Of a stretch of DNA of 64,000 bases, positions 24,712 through 36,278 are shown in pieces (positions within the stretch are counted from its first letter, which is position 1; each line of letters opens with the position of its first letter). The notes below the pieces were generated by a model that saw only the letters and a list, made by a program, of their open reading frames with translations, did not search any database and was not told the DNA's origin. Source of the stretch: Castanea sativa (Eukaryota > Streptophyta > Magnoliopsida > Fagales > Fagaceae); the NCBI RefSeq assembly GCF_040712315.1, contig NC_134015.1:10622945-10686944 (forward strand), given 5' to 3'. Both the position numbers and the translations under genes were made by a program.

Positions 24712-26339
24712 AAGTAAATAGAATAATAGAACATACTCACTATCCCTCTTTTGTACAGCAAACTAAAAGTTGCTAGTTATTATGGGTTGGGATAACAGTA
24801 GAGAATGACCCTCTTTTGTTAAACAACCCAATAATGTAATATATTTTGTATAAACTCTTTTCTTATTGTCTAATAAAAAAATGTTCTTTGTGTAAATGAA
24901 AATTATTCTTTTAAAAAAAAAAAAACTCTACTTCTTTCATCACTTTTGGAAATTTCTAAAATTTTTCTGGTTAAAAGATGTTAGATTTAATAAAGGCGTG
25001 TTTGGTAGCAAGTTTTTTAAAAGTGTTCTAACAATGCACTAAAACTTTTTCCAAGATTGGGAAAACATTTGTTTCTTGCTATTTTTAGAATAAAAATTAT
25101 ATTTGACATGATATAACTCAAAGTCTCAAAACTTGTTTTGAGAAAATAAAAGGCAATTCCCTCAAAAATAATATAAAATAAATGAAAGGCAAAAAAAATT
25201 TTGGTAACCAAAAATTATTTTTTTTGAAAATGTATAAATTTTAAGAGCTGAATAGGTAAAACAAATTCCATATATTTCCACAAACATCTCATGGGCAACG
25301 CATCCAAATTGAAGTTTTAACTTTTAACCACAAATCATCACCAAAATAAAATCCATGTTACAATTTATGTAATCGTGTTGCTCATTGGGCTGACGTGCTA
25401 AAGAGGATGAATAGGTGTTAATCTTGTTGGAAGAATGTACCTCTTTTTTCCATTCAATGGTTGAAAATGATATTTTTTGAATAAAACCTCTATCTTTTTT
25501 TTTTTTATATATAAATATTTATAAAAAAAAAACCTTCTAAGCATTTATATTTCAATAATGAAGAGTTTTATTGCCAGGCCTCACCTTGGACCAGATTAAG
25601 GTTTTGAATGTGTCAAAATTTAGAATAGGCCTGGGCAAGAAGTTCTTCCAGAACAGAACAGAAGTTCGGTTTGCATGCTATTGCCTATAAGTTGGTCATG
25701 TTTTGGTTTAGGTTGGCTATAATGTCCCAGACACAAGCAATTTATTTTTCAATCATGGTGATTTAAAAAAAAAAAAAAAAATTTTGAATATCCTCATTTT
25801 CCCCTCATCAACAGTAAAGATTAAATTCTAATTCTCACTTACCTTTTTGTAGAAGAAACTGAGTGTCATATTTTGTTTACTAAAAAACATTAAACATGTG
25901 ATTCTCCCAAAAAAAAAAAAAAACACATTAAACATGTGAAACATCATAGTGAAATGCATTTTTGTGTTGCTTGTACGAACTTAACCAAAAAGTGATTAAT
26001 CTTAGACATCTCAATCAATTTTTTTTCAGATAAGATAAACAACTTCGAGAATTTAGAACATGTGAGAAGTTGTGGGGGGAACTTGAAGTAAAAGGAGTGA
26101 CTTTATTCGTTTTTTTTGGCAGACTTTATCTATGATGCCGAGAATCTGAGATCACGAGCATGTAGCATTGCAAGTCACAGAATACTTTAGCAGCCATCTG
26201 AGCCATAATGACATTAAATGAGTAGCTAAGTGCAGCATCAGCATTTTTTATGAGCCACTTGGGGTGAGTTCAAGTATATATAGGCTTGAAAAGTTTGACT
26301 AACGTAACACCATGAATTCTCATTTCACATGATACTTAT

Positions 26340-26548
26340 CAGGAGTTGAGTGGTTGGAGTTATCAGGAGTTGAGTGGTTAAAGTAATAACGCTTTAATAA
26401 ATGTGTGATGATGACCACATCAAAGCCTCGGTGATACATGTGATATTACATATTGAGTCACGTAGCATGGGTTAATGAGTTCACGCCGAAAACTCCCTTT
26501 TACATTAAAAAAAAGAAAAAAAAAAAGAAAAAAAAAGAAGAAGAAGAC
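26340..26548 (+). mobile_element. Older SINE of the same family (copy 1)
   Basis: It has GAGTTGAGTGGTTGGAGT, then TACATGTGATATTACATATT, GAGTCACGTAGCATGGGTTA and a long A-rich tail. The order and sequence match the SINE at 24529 and the paralogue at 35350-35532, so it predates the duplication. A 23-bp piece near its 5' end is locally duplicated here only. Confidence 0.6.
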
Positions 26549-26879
26549 TAACACACACAAAGCTAAGTATCCATAGACTATGGTGTGTGAAAGAATGGCC
26601 ATGAATTAATTTAACGTATATTTCCTGCAAGTGGTGGAACCGTGGAACATTGAAGTTGATGGAATACAAAGAGATGGTATTAGATTCCATGAACACTCGC
26701 AAAGTTCACATGCAATGCAACTGACCAAGCTATTTTATTTCACTAGTAAACTCAAAAACACCCACAAATGAACCATTTTGTTTTTTTCATTGTGCAACTC
26801 CTTTCCTCACGAGGAAATTACAAAGCAATAGGTTGATTTCAAGAAATGTCAAACAATTAGCATTGAAAATGAAATGTAG

Positions 26880-27580
26880 TGTTGGTGCAAACACAATGAT
26901 AATAGAAATAACACGAAGAGAAACTGAATAATATTTCTGAATTTTTATTAGTTTAAAGAAAGAGATTACACAACACTATTTGGACTGAGGCGCGACACTC
27001 GCTCTCTTTAAGGAGATTCAAGCCCTTAGTTGGCTAAACTTTGTAACTGGTGCAGACCGTCTCTGACTTGTCTCCCCCAGGATACAACAGCTAGAACAAC
27101 CTCTGCACAAAGTGTTCAAGCCCAAAACTCTACCAGAAAGAACACTTTTTTCTTGCCAAGAATCTCTCTATTTTTTTTAGTGTATATTGCAGTAACTTGG
27201 ATTGTGTCTGAATGGGTAATGAAAAGATTCAAACGGATAGTCCATTAAGTGGGTTAATGACTCATTATTTTCCATAATAAAAATGGAATATTAATTCGGG
27301 TCATTTACTCACCAACAGATATGGTAATTACTCTGAATGGGCTATCAAGTAGGAGGATCCAAGGTGTTGATTCATTTCCAAATTTGACACCTCCACCCTT
27401 TACCTCCCCCTTGCGCACGTATCTGGCCCAATATTTGAGACAATTCATGTTAGCCCATTAATCACCACAATTAAAAAAAAACAAAATAGTCTACTCATCT
27501 TCCACATTCACTCCCAAGTCTTTACATTTATGTTATAAAATTTATTCATTTTAATTATTTAATATTAAAATGCTCCAACA
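26880..27580 (-). repeat. Copia 3' LTR (701 bp)
   Basis: On the plus strand it starts TGTTGGTG and ends GCTCCAACA. It aligns with 32147-32682 but carries about 170 bp (roughly 27175-27370) that the other LTR lacks. Confidence 0.9.
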
Positions 27581-27593
27581 ATTCCCCACTCAT
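27581..27593 (-). promoter_or_regulatory. Copia polypurine tract
   Basis: Minus strand GAGTGGGGAAT immediately abuts the 3' LTR, the expected site for plus-strand DNA priming. Confidence 0.65.
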
Positions 27594-28198
27594 TTCAATA
27601 TTAAATTTTTAGTTAAAGAGAGCTTACCAGACAAAGATGGGTCACTATGCATCATGAAAGGTGTGCTCTGCATTGAACCTTCACTTAGTAAAATAGCGAT
27701 CTCAACTTCAGAGTCGTAGTGGTCTCTAACTTGAACTAGGACCGCTTTAGGGAAATTAAGCGTCACTGCTTACACATAACAACCCAAGTGTTGACATGAA
27801 CTTTTATAGCTAGCACTTTACGGCCATGTGTTGATCCCGGTTTCATGAGTGTATTTGAAATTAAGTCCAAATCTCATAGGGAGCGGCCCCATCTCCACAC
27901 TCACATAGGTGAAATTTTGTCAAGGGTGCTCCTGTAATTCTGACACCCCACTCATGCGAGCTACAAATTTCATTAAGAGTTTTTTACTCAACCTCTCCAC
28001 ATTACAGGATAAATGCACTTACATCATAGGGATGAATAATTAAAAAATTATTTACAAAATAAATAATTAACAAAATATATCGTGCATTTCTTATGACCAT
28101 CGTATGATTCGTTTATCCCATTGAACCCAATTCTCAGGATCTCTGGTCTTTGGGTTGGGTATCCTCATATATGGCTCATGATTCTATGGACTTTAGTC

Positions 28199-28825
28199 TC
28201 ATCCCCTCGATGTATTCCAGACTCTATCTTTTGTCAAAGCCTTGGTAAATAGATCTGCAAGATTATCATTAGATTTAATATAATTCATAGTTATGATGCC
28301 ACTACTCAAATAAGATCGCACGGTACTGTGCTTTCTTCTTATAGGTCTGGATTTACCATTGTAATAACGGTTTCTAACTCTACCAATTGCAGCAGTGCTA
28401 TCACAATGAATTAATATAGGTGGAATTGGCTTTTTCCAAAGTGGAATTTCATATAACAAATCTCTAAGCCAATTTGCCTCTTCACTAGCTGAAGCTAATG
28501 CTATTAATTCAGCTTCCATTGTTGAATTAGCAATTATTGTTTGCTTTTTAGATTTCCAACAAATGTCACCACTACCTAAGGTAAAAATATAACCAGTGGT
28601 AGAGAGAGAATCACCTGACAAAGTATTCCAATCGGCATTACTAAAACCTTCAATCACAGTAGGGTATTTTTTATAAAACAAGCCATAACTTTTGGTACCA
28701 ATTAAATATCTCATGACTGGCTCAATAGCTAGCCAATGATCTTTACTAGGCTTGCTAGTAAACCTGTTTAGCACTCCTACTGCATATGCAATGCCAGGTC
28801 TAGTACAATCAGTAGCATAACGCAA
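28199..28825 (-). pseudogene. Copia RNase H domain
   Basis: The frame begins MRYATDCTRPGIAYAVGVLNR, contains the STMEAELIALASA and LIHCDSTAAI blocks, and ends TKALTKDRVWNTSRG: the standard copia RNase H signature with its acidic residues. It is in the same frame as the RT piece to its right but cut off from it by a stop. In the parent element it would degrade the RNA of the RNA-DNA hybrid. Confidence 0.9.
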
Positions 28826-28852
28826 ACTACCAATGATGCTAGCATAATCCTT

Positions 28853-30192
28853 TTAATTAAAAATCTCATCATCATTATTCACAGGAAATAAATGAACACT
28901 ATAATCAAAAGGAGTAGCTACACTTTTGTGATTATGAAAATTATATTTTCTCAATATTTTATCAACATAATGTGATTGATCAAGATATATTCCATAACAT
29001 GTTTTTGTAATTTTTATGTCCAAAATAAAATTAGCCTCACCAAGATCTTTCATATCAAAATGGCTTTTAAGCATATTTCTTGTCTCATTGATAACATGCA
29101 TATTTGAGCCAAAAATCAACATATCATCCACATAGAGGCTAATAATAACATGTAAATTATTCCATGATTTAGAATAAGTACATTTATCACATTCATTTGA
29201 TTTATAACCATTCTCAATCATGCAGGAATCACACTTTTCATGTCACTGTTTAGGTGCTTGTTTTAAGCTATATAGGGATTTAGTTAGTTTACATACCTTG
29301 CTTTCTTGTCCAGGCTCTACAGAGCCTTCGGGTTGATCCATATAAATCTCTTCCTCTAGGTCCCCATTTAGAAAGCAGTTTTTACATCCATTTGATGAAT
29401 TTTCAAATAAAAAATTGCAGCAATAGTAATTAACAATCTAATAGATATAATTCTCGTTACCGGAGAAAAAGTATCAAAGAAATCAAGATCAGATTTTTGT
29501 TTAAAGCCTTTTGCAACAAGTCTAGCTTTAAACTTATCTACTGATCCATTTTGTTTCAACTTTTTTCTAAAGACCCATTTACAACCTATGGTCTTACAAC
29601 CCGATGGAAGATTTACTAATTTCCAAGTTTTATTAGAAATTAGAGATTCCATCTCATCATTTATAGCCTCTTTCCAAAATATAGTAACAGGTGATGTTAA
29701 GGCCTCTTTTAAATTTTGGGGATTTTTCTCAATGTTAAAAACATAATAATCAGGACCAAAATCCTTTTCAACTCTAGCTCTTTTACTCCTTCTAGGTTCC
29801 ATTTCAAAATTTTCTTGATTTTGTAAATGTGAAGTAGAAGAACTAGATTGTGACAAAATATTTTCTTTACCCCCACTATTTTTCAATTTAAAAGGAAATT
29901 TTTCTTCATGAAAAATTGCATCACTGGATTCAAAAATTATTTTGTTTTCAAGATCAAAAAATCTATAGGCTGCACTATTAAATGCATAACCAAGAAAAGT
30001 ACAGATAGTAGCTCTTATACCTAATTTAGGTATTTTAGGGTCAGTAAGCCTTACATAAGTAAGACAACCCCATACTCTCAAGTATCCCAAATTTGGCTTA
30101 TGTTCTTTCCACATCTCAAAATGTGTGGTGTGTGAATTTTTATGTGGCACCCTATTTAAAACATGACATGCAGTTAAAATAGTTTCACCCAA
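28853..30192 (-). pseudogene. Copia reverse transcriptase (frameshifted)
   Basis: The right piece has CKWVFRKKLKQNGSVDKFKA, RLVAKGFKQ and the end QMDVKTAF, at which the frame is lost near 29365. The left piece (29221 leftwards) has the catalytic motif SLYVDDMLIFGS, which is intact. RT_2-type reverse transcriptase of copia elements. A stop near 29240 and the frameshift prevent a full product. Confidence 0.9.
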
Positions 30193-31226
30193 AAATGTAA
30201 AGGTGTACCAGATTTAATTAACATGGCATTTGTTAACTCAATTAAAGTTCTATTTTTTCTTTCAGCAACACCATTAGAAGCAGGTGAATATGGTGCAGTG
30301 GTTTCATGGATAATTCCCAAAGACTGAACAAATGAGTTGAATGCACTTGATTCATACTCACGGCCTTTATCACTTCTTATTCTTTTTATTTTTCTACCAA
30401 ATTGATTTTCAACTTCTTTTAAAAAATCTTGAAATTTTTCAAAAGCATCACTTTTATTTTTCAACAAATAAATAGTTGTATATTTTGAGAAATCATCAAT
30501 AAAAGTGATAATATATCTATTTCCTTTACGAGTTAAAATTCTCTCAAATTCACATAAATCGGAGTGAATTAACTCAAGCAATTCGGTATTTCTTACAATA
30601 CTTTTATGAGGCCTTTTTGTAATCTTAGCTTGACTACAAGTTTCACATTTTTCAAAATCTTTTGACAGTCTTGGAATTAATCCTAAACTACTCATAATTC
30701 CCACATATCTACTATTTATATGATACAAACGAGCATGCCAAAAATTAATAGAAGATTGCATATAAATTGAACTGGTAGATGCTTTATTATTCTCAACATT
30801 CAATTTAAACATTCCATCACAAGCATAACCATTGCCCACAAATAATCCCTTTTTAGTGATTACATAATTATCAGATTCCATAGTTTGCTTGAAACTAGCC
30901 TTGTTAAGCAAAAAACTTGACTTCAAATTCTTCCTTATGGACGGAGTGTAAAGTACATCTTTCAATGTTAGCACACGTCTAGAAGTGAATTTCAATTCAA
31001 CCTCACCACTCCCAAAAACCTTGGTTTTGCTAGAGTCACCAAGCATAACAGTTTTTTCTTCTTCAAGAGGAGTGTACAATTTGAACCAATTTTTGTCATA
31101 GCAAACGTGCCTATTAGCACCAGAATCTGCCCACCACCGTTCAACATATTACACCATATTGATGTCTGTAATCATAGCCACTAAAGGCTCTTCAGTTACG
31201 TTAGCTTGCGAGACAGATTCACGTTT
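30174..31226 (-). pseudogene. Copia protease end and integrase
   Basis: The protease signature ADSGA lies near 31115-31125, after a stop that separates it from gag. The GAG-pre-integrase zinc region has [14 protein letters not shown] and CETC. The DDE core is seen as [32 protein letters not shown] and [13 protein letters not shown]. The frame shifts at about 30180, just after HFWVKLF. In intact relatives the integrase joins element DNA to the genome. Confidence 0.88.
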
Positions 31227-32126
31227 TCAAAATTTGCAAAATCGAGCAATATGCCCACTCTTGCCACAGACAAAACAAGATCTATTAAATTGATCTTGTG
31301 AAGGGGGTCCTTGGTTCTTATTGTAATTTTTATTCGGGTTTCCCTTTCCTTGAGGTGATCTATTATTGTTTTTAAAGGCTTTCTTTTTTTGCTTCAATTG
31401 ACCATTTCTAGGAAAATGATTTTTGGGCATATTATTATTGGATGAAATAAGGTTTACTTTTGTGGTGGAATTGTCATTGCTCTCTTGTGTCATGAGTGCA
31501 TCTTATCCTCTAGTCTCCTCCTCCACACGGATGCGTGTGATCAAGGTCTCCATAGATGTCTCCTTTTGTTTGTGCCGCAAAGTCTTTTGGAACTCCCTCC
31601 AAGATTGTGGTAGTTTGTCAATTATGCCAGCTACCACCAACTTGTCTCCGATCTTTATGCCTTCGGATCTCAACTTTGCTACAATCATTTGGAAGTCTTA
31701 TGCTTGATCCACCACTGATTTCCATCCACCATTTGGTAACAGAAAAATCTACTAGCTGCTTGCACCTGCCTCCTCGGTATTATACTTGCTTTGTAAAGCT
31801 TTTCAAATTTTTTTAGCAAAGTTGTAAATTGTATCATAATAATCATAGAAATGATCGGCAAGACAATTCAATAGATAAGAGCGACAATTATATTCATCTT
31901 TTGTATACTTATCTATTTTTTCTTGATGAAGAATATATTCTTCGTCACTCATCTCATCGGTAGGAACCTTTGACGGATTCTTCTTAGCGAGGATGTAGGC
32001 AACTTTGAGAAGGCTCAAGTAGAAGAAGACCTTTCCTTTCCACCTCTTAAAGTGGGCTCCCTTAAAGCGAAAGGGCTTGTTGAGATCTCCAACAGGCTCA
32101 TTTGGTTTCTCTTGTGTAGGCTCCAT
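31227..32126 (-). pseudogene. Copia gag with CCHC knuckle
   Basis: It starts at ATG 32126 ([12 protein letters not shown]), only about 20 nt inside the 5' LTR. The UBN2-like capsid region contains [12 protein letters not shown]. The nucleocapsid CCHC motif CFVCGKSGHIARFC is near 31235-31275. In-frame stops near 31803 and 31503 interrupt it, and the frame is otherwise continuous. Confidence 0.88.
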
Positions 32127-32129
32127 GTG

Positions 32130-32144
32130 TTGAATCTCCTTAAA
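32130..32144 (-). promoter_or_regulatory. Candidate self-priming site in place of the PBS
   Basis: Just inside the 5' LTR, where copia elements usually carry TGGTATCAGAGC, the minus strand instead reads TTTAAGGAGATTCAA. That is perfectly complementary over 15 nt to TTGAATCTCCTTAAA within the same LTR (32288 to 32274). The element RNA could fold so that its own 5' region primes. This is inference; loss of a normal PBS by deletion is the alternative. Confidence 0.45.
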
Positions 32145-32146
32145 AT

Positions 32147-32682
32147 TATTGGTGTAAACACAATGATAATGGAAATAACACGAAAAGAAACTGAATAATA
32201 TTTTTGAATTTTTATTAGTTTAAAGAAAGAGATTACACAACACTATTTGGACTAAAGCACGACACTCGCTCTCTTTAAGGAGATTCAAGCCCTTGATTGG
32301 CTAAACTTTGTAACCGGTGCAGACCGTCTCTAACTTGTTTCCCTCAAGATACAACAGCCCAACAAGTGTCGTATGGCTAGAACAACCTCTGCACAAAATG
32401 TTCAAGCCCAAAACTCTACCAGAAAGAACACCCTTTCTTGCCAAGAATCTCCACCTCCACCCTTCACTTCCCCCTTGCGCATGTATCTGGCCTAATATTT
32501 GAGACAATTCATATTAGCCCATTAATCACCACAATTAAAAAGAACAAAATAGTCTCTCTCCTTTTCAATGTGGGATTAAACATTTTTACTAACTCCTCAT
32601 CTTCCACATTCACTCTCATATCTTTACATTTATGTTATAAAATTTATTCATTTTAATTATTTAATATTAAAATGCTCCAACA
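32147..32682 (-). repeat. Copia 5' LTR (536 bp)
   Basis: It aligns with 26880-27580; the inner end reads TATTGG instead of TGTTGG. It lacks about 170 bp present in the other LTR but has some short extra pieces (CAACAAGTGTCGTATGG near 32358, and a stretch near 32560). On the minus strand, AATAAAA near 32205 could act as the polyadenylation signal. Confidence 0.88.
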
Positions 32683-33114
32683 TATAAGTTATCCAAAAAC
32701 TCAAACCTTATTATATCATTAGGGAAATAGTCAAAATTGACCGGCCTTAGCCCTTTCCATGAATTTGACATGAATCTTCATAAAAAATTAACAATAACAA
32801 CTTGTTTGTTGGCCCCTTCCAATGCAGGAAACTAATTGTTTTTATTCTGGATCTGTCCACATTAAAATATTTTGTTTGCTGGCTCTTAAGAAGTAAAAAC
32901 AATTACATAGCAACAAAATAAATGAAAAAAATAAAATAAAACATTTAGAAAGATTTTTGTAAAGAGCCCAAATATAATATAGGCCGAATCATAGTTGTCA
33001 ATGTTTACAAACGCGTGCTACACCTAAGTGGTATCGCATAAGATTGTAGTATTGTACGCTAGGTACAATCTCTCCCAGGCCATAAAAATGAGAGTTTCAT
33101 GTTTTGTACACTGG

Positions 33115-36100
33115 ATTATTACATTAATAATAATTAGTTGCAATAACTTATAATTTTCTATTACAATAGTCTTTAATACAAAATTGTATTAAGATTTTTT
33201 TTTTACAATAACTTTAATTGAAGAAATCATTGTAAAAACTTAATACAAATTATTTTGCAATCTATTACAATGAAAATTTCAAAGTGACAGTCTATTAGGC
33301 TATTATGGCAACTATATATGTGTGTGTGTGTGTAATAAGCTTAAATAATCGGTATCAAGTTATTACAACGATTTCTTCAATTTAAGTCATTGCAAAAAAA
33401 TTTCTTGATGCAATTTAGTATTTATGCCTCTATTGCAACTAAAAATTATAAGTTATTGCAACTAATTATTAATAAAGTAATAATTTACCATTTATAACTT
33501 TTAAGTTATTATTGCAACGATTTTTAATTTGTAGATGTGATAGTATGTTTAATATTGTTATACTAATTTTGTTATATTAACACTTGATGTAATATACTTA
33601 TTTTAGTGCAGTGATTTGCCAGTATGTTTGTTCTTGTTTTGCACTGTGATTGTGGGAGGCTTTTAGAGAGGCAATGGACGGTTTAACTACAATATGTATA
33701 TTGTGAGAGAAACAGTTGAGCAGATGTTTTGGCTAAAAGTGGCAGAAATCAAGTAGATAGAATAAGAGAACATACTCACTAACCCTCTTTTGTACAGAAA
33801 ATTAAGTTGCTAGATATTATAAGTTGGGGTAACAGTAGAGAATGACCCTTATTTGTTAAACAACCCAATAATGTAATATATTTTGTATAAGCTCTTTTCT
33901 TATTGTCTAATAAAAAAAAGTTCTTTGTGTAAATGAATTTTTTTTAAGACTAATTCTTTCATCACTTTTGGAAATTTCTAAAATTTTTCTGGTTGAAAGA
34001 TTTTTGATTTAATAAGGGTGTATTTGGTAGCAATTTTTTTGAAAGTGTTCTAAAAATACACTAAATTTTTTTTTCCAAGATTGGGAAAACATTTGTTTCT
34101 TGCTATTTTCAGAATAAAAATTATATTTGATATGATATAAGTATATAACTCAAAGTCTCAAAACCCATTTTGAGAAAATAAAAGGCAATTCCCTCAAAAA
34201 ATAAAATAAAATAAAATGAAAGGCAAAAAAATTGTTGGTAACCAAAAATTATTTTATTTGAAAATGTATAATTTTTAAGAGCTGAATAGGTAAAACAAAT
34301 TTCATATATTTCCACAAACATCTCATGGGCAACGCATTTAAATTGAAGTTTAACCACAAATCATCACCAAAATAAAATCCGGCCATGTTACAATTTTTGT
34401 AATCGTGTTGCTCATTGGGCTGAGCTGCTAAAGAGGATGAATAGATGTTAATCTTGTTGGAAGAATGTACCTCTTTTTTCTATTCAATGGTTGAAAATGA
34501 TTTTTTTTTTGAATAAAACTTCTATCCTTTTGTTATTTTAAAAAATATATATTTTTAAAAAAACCTTCTAAGCACTTATATTTCAATAATGAATAGATTT
34601 ATTGCCAGGCCTCACCTTGGACCAGATTAAGGTTTTGGATGTGTCAAAATTTAGAATAGGCCTGGGCCAGAAGTTATTCCAGAACGGACTGGAAGTTCGG
34701 TTTGCATGCTATTGCCTATAGGTTGGTCATGTTTTGGTTTAGGTTGGCTATAATTTCCCAGTCACAATCTATTTATTTTTCAATTATGGTGATTAAAAAA
34801 AAAAAAATTTTTGAATTTCCTTATTTTCCCCCCATCAACAGCAAAGATTACATTTTCTAATTCTCACTTACCTTTTTGTAAGGGAAACTGTATGTCATAT
34901 TTTGTTTACTAAAAATCATTAAACATGTGATTCTCCAAAAAAAAAAACACACACACACACACATTAAACATGTGAAACATCATAGTGAAATGCATTTTTG
35001 TGTTGCTTGTACTCTTAACCAAAAAGTGATTTATCTTAGACATCTGAATCAATTTTTTTCAGATAAGATAAACAATTTCGAGAAGGAGTGGCTTGAAGTA
35101 AAAGAAGGAGTGACTTTATTTGTTTTTTTTTTTGGCAGACTTTATCTATGATGCTGAGAATCTGAGATCACGAGCATGTAGCATTGCGACTTGCGAGTCA
35201 CAGACTACTTCAGCAGCCATCTCAACCATAATCACATCAAATGAGTAGGTAAGTGCAGCATCAGCATTTTTTATGAGTCACTTGGGGTGAGTCCAGGTAT
35301 ATATAGGATTGTAAAGTTTGACTAGCGTAGCACCATGAATTCTTGCTTCACATGATACTTATCAGGAGTTGAGTGGTTGGAGTAATAACGCTTCAATAAA
35401 TGTGTGATGATAACCATATCAAAGCTTTGGTGATACATGTGGTATTACCTATTGAGTCACGTGGCATAGGTTAATGAGTCCACGCTGAAAACTTCCTTTT
35501 ACTATAAAAAGAAAAAAAAGAAAAAAAAGAAGGCTAACACACACAAAGCTAAGTATCCATAGACTATGGTGTGTGTATGAAAGAATGGCCATGAATTAAT
35601 TTAACGTATATTTCCTGCAAGTGGTGGAACCGTGGAACATTGAAGTTGATGGAATACAGAGAGATGGTATTAGATTCCATCATTCCATGAACACTCGCAA
35701 AGTTCACATGCAATGCAACATGACCAAGCTATTTCATTTCACTAGTAAACTCAAAAACACCCCCAAATAATGAACCATTTCTTTTTTTTCATTGTGCAAC
35801 TCCTTTCCTCACGAGGAAATTACTAAGCAATAGGTTGATTTCAAGAAATGTCAAACAATTAGCATTGAAAATGAAATGTTATCCAAAAACTCAAACCTTA
35901 TTATATCATTATGAAAAACAGTCAAAATTGACCGGCCTTAGCCCTTTGACAAGAATCTTCATAAAAAATTAGCAATAACAACTTGTTTATTGGCCCCTTC
36001 CAATGCAGGAAACTAGTTGTTTTTATTCTGTCCACATTAAAATATTTTGTTTGCTGGCTCTTAAGAAGTAAAAACAATTACATAGCAACAAAATAAATGG

Positions 36101-36278
36101 AAAAAAAAAACATTTAGAAAGATTTCTGTAAAGAGTCCAAATATAGGCCAAGTCATAGTTGCCAACGTTTACAAACACGTGTTGTACCCAAATGGTTTGT
36201 ATAGAATTGTGGTATTGTACGCTAGGTACAACATCTCCCAGGCCATAAAAATGAGAGTTTCGTGTTTTGTACACTGGA
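33115..36278. repeat. Tandem segmental duplication, copy 2
   Basis: Starts inside the left arm of the CACTA-like element (ATTATTACATTAATAATAAT) directly after TTTTGTACACTGG, and ends with the same TTTTGTACACTGGAT at 36264-36279. So the break lies within a transposon. It keeps empty sites for all three insertions of copy 1. No gene. Confidence 0.9.
35350..35532 (+). mobile_element. Older SINE (copy 2)
   Basis: Paralogue of 26340-26548, brought along by the segmental duplication. It has the same core TGATACATGTGGTATTACCT and an A-rich tail. Confidence 0.55.

Larger units (their letters stand above)
26880..32682 (-). mobile_element. Ty1/copia LTR retrotransposon, degenerate
   Basis: The boundaries are TGTTGG at 26880 and CCAACA ending at 32682. 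The element reads on the minus strand in copia order: gag with CCHC knuckle, protease, integrase, reverse transcriptase, RNase H. It sits in copy 1 of the segmental duplication; copy 2 has the empty site GAAATGTTATCCAAAAAC. The target duplication is degenerate (flanks ATGTAG and TATAAG). Two frameshifts (near 30180 and 29365) and several stops make it non-autonomous now. Bases 27597-28198 between RNase H and the polypurine tract hold no further gene. Confidence 0.93.
23133..33114. repeat. Tandem segmental duplication, copy 1 (with nested insertions)
   Basis: This aligns end to end with 33115-36278. Shared stretches run through 23133-23460, 24190-26878 and 32684-33114. Copy 1 carries three insertions absent from copy 2: the solo LTR (23467-24180), a SINE (24529-24711) and the copia element (26880-32682). 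Removing these and their target duplications leaves about 3.26 kb, close to the 3.16 kb of copy 2, which supports the reading. No gene lies in the unit itself. Confidence 0.9.
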
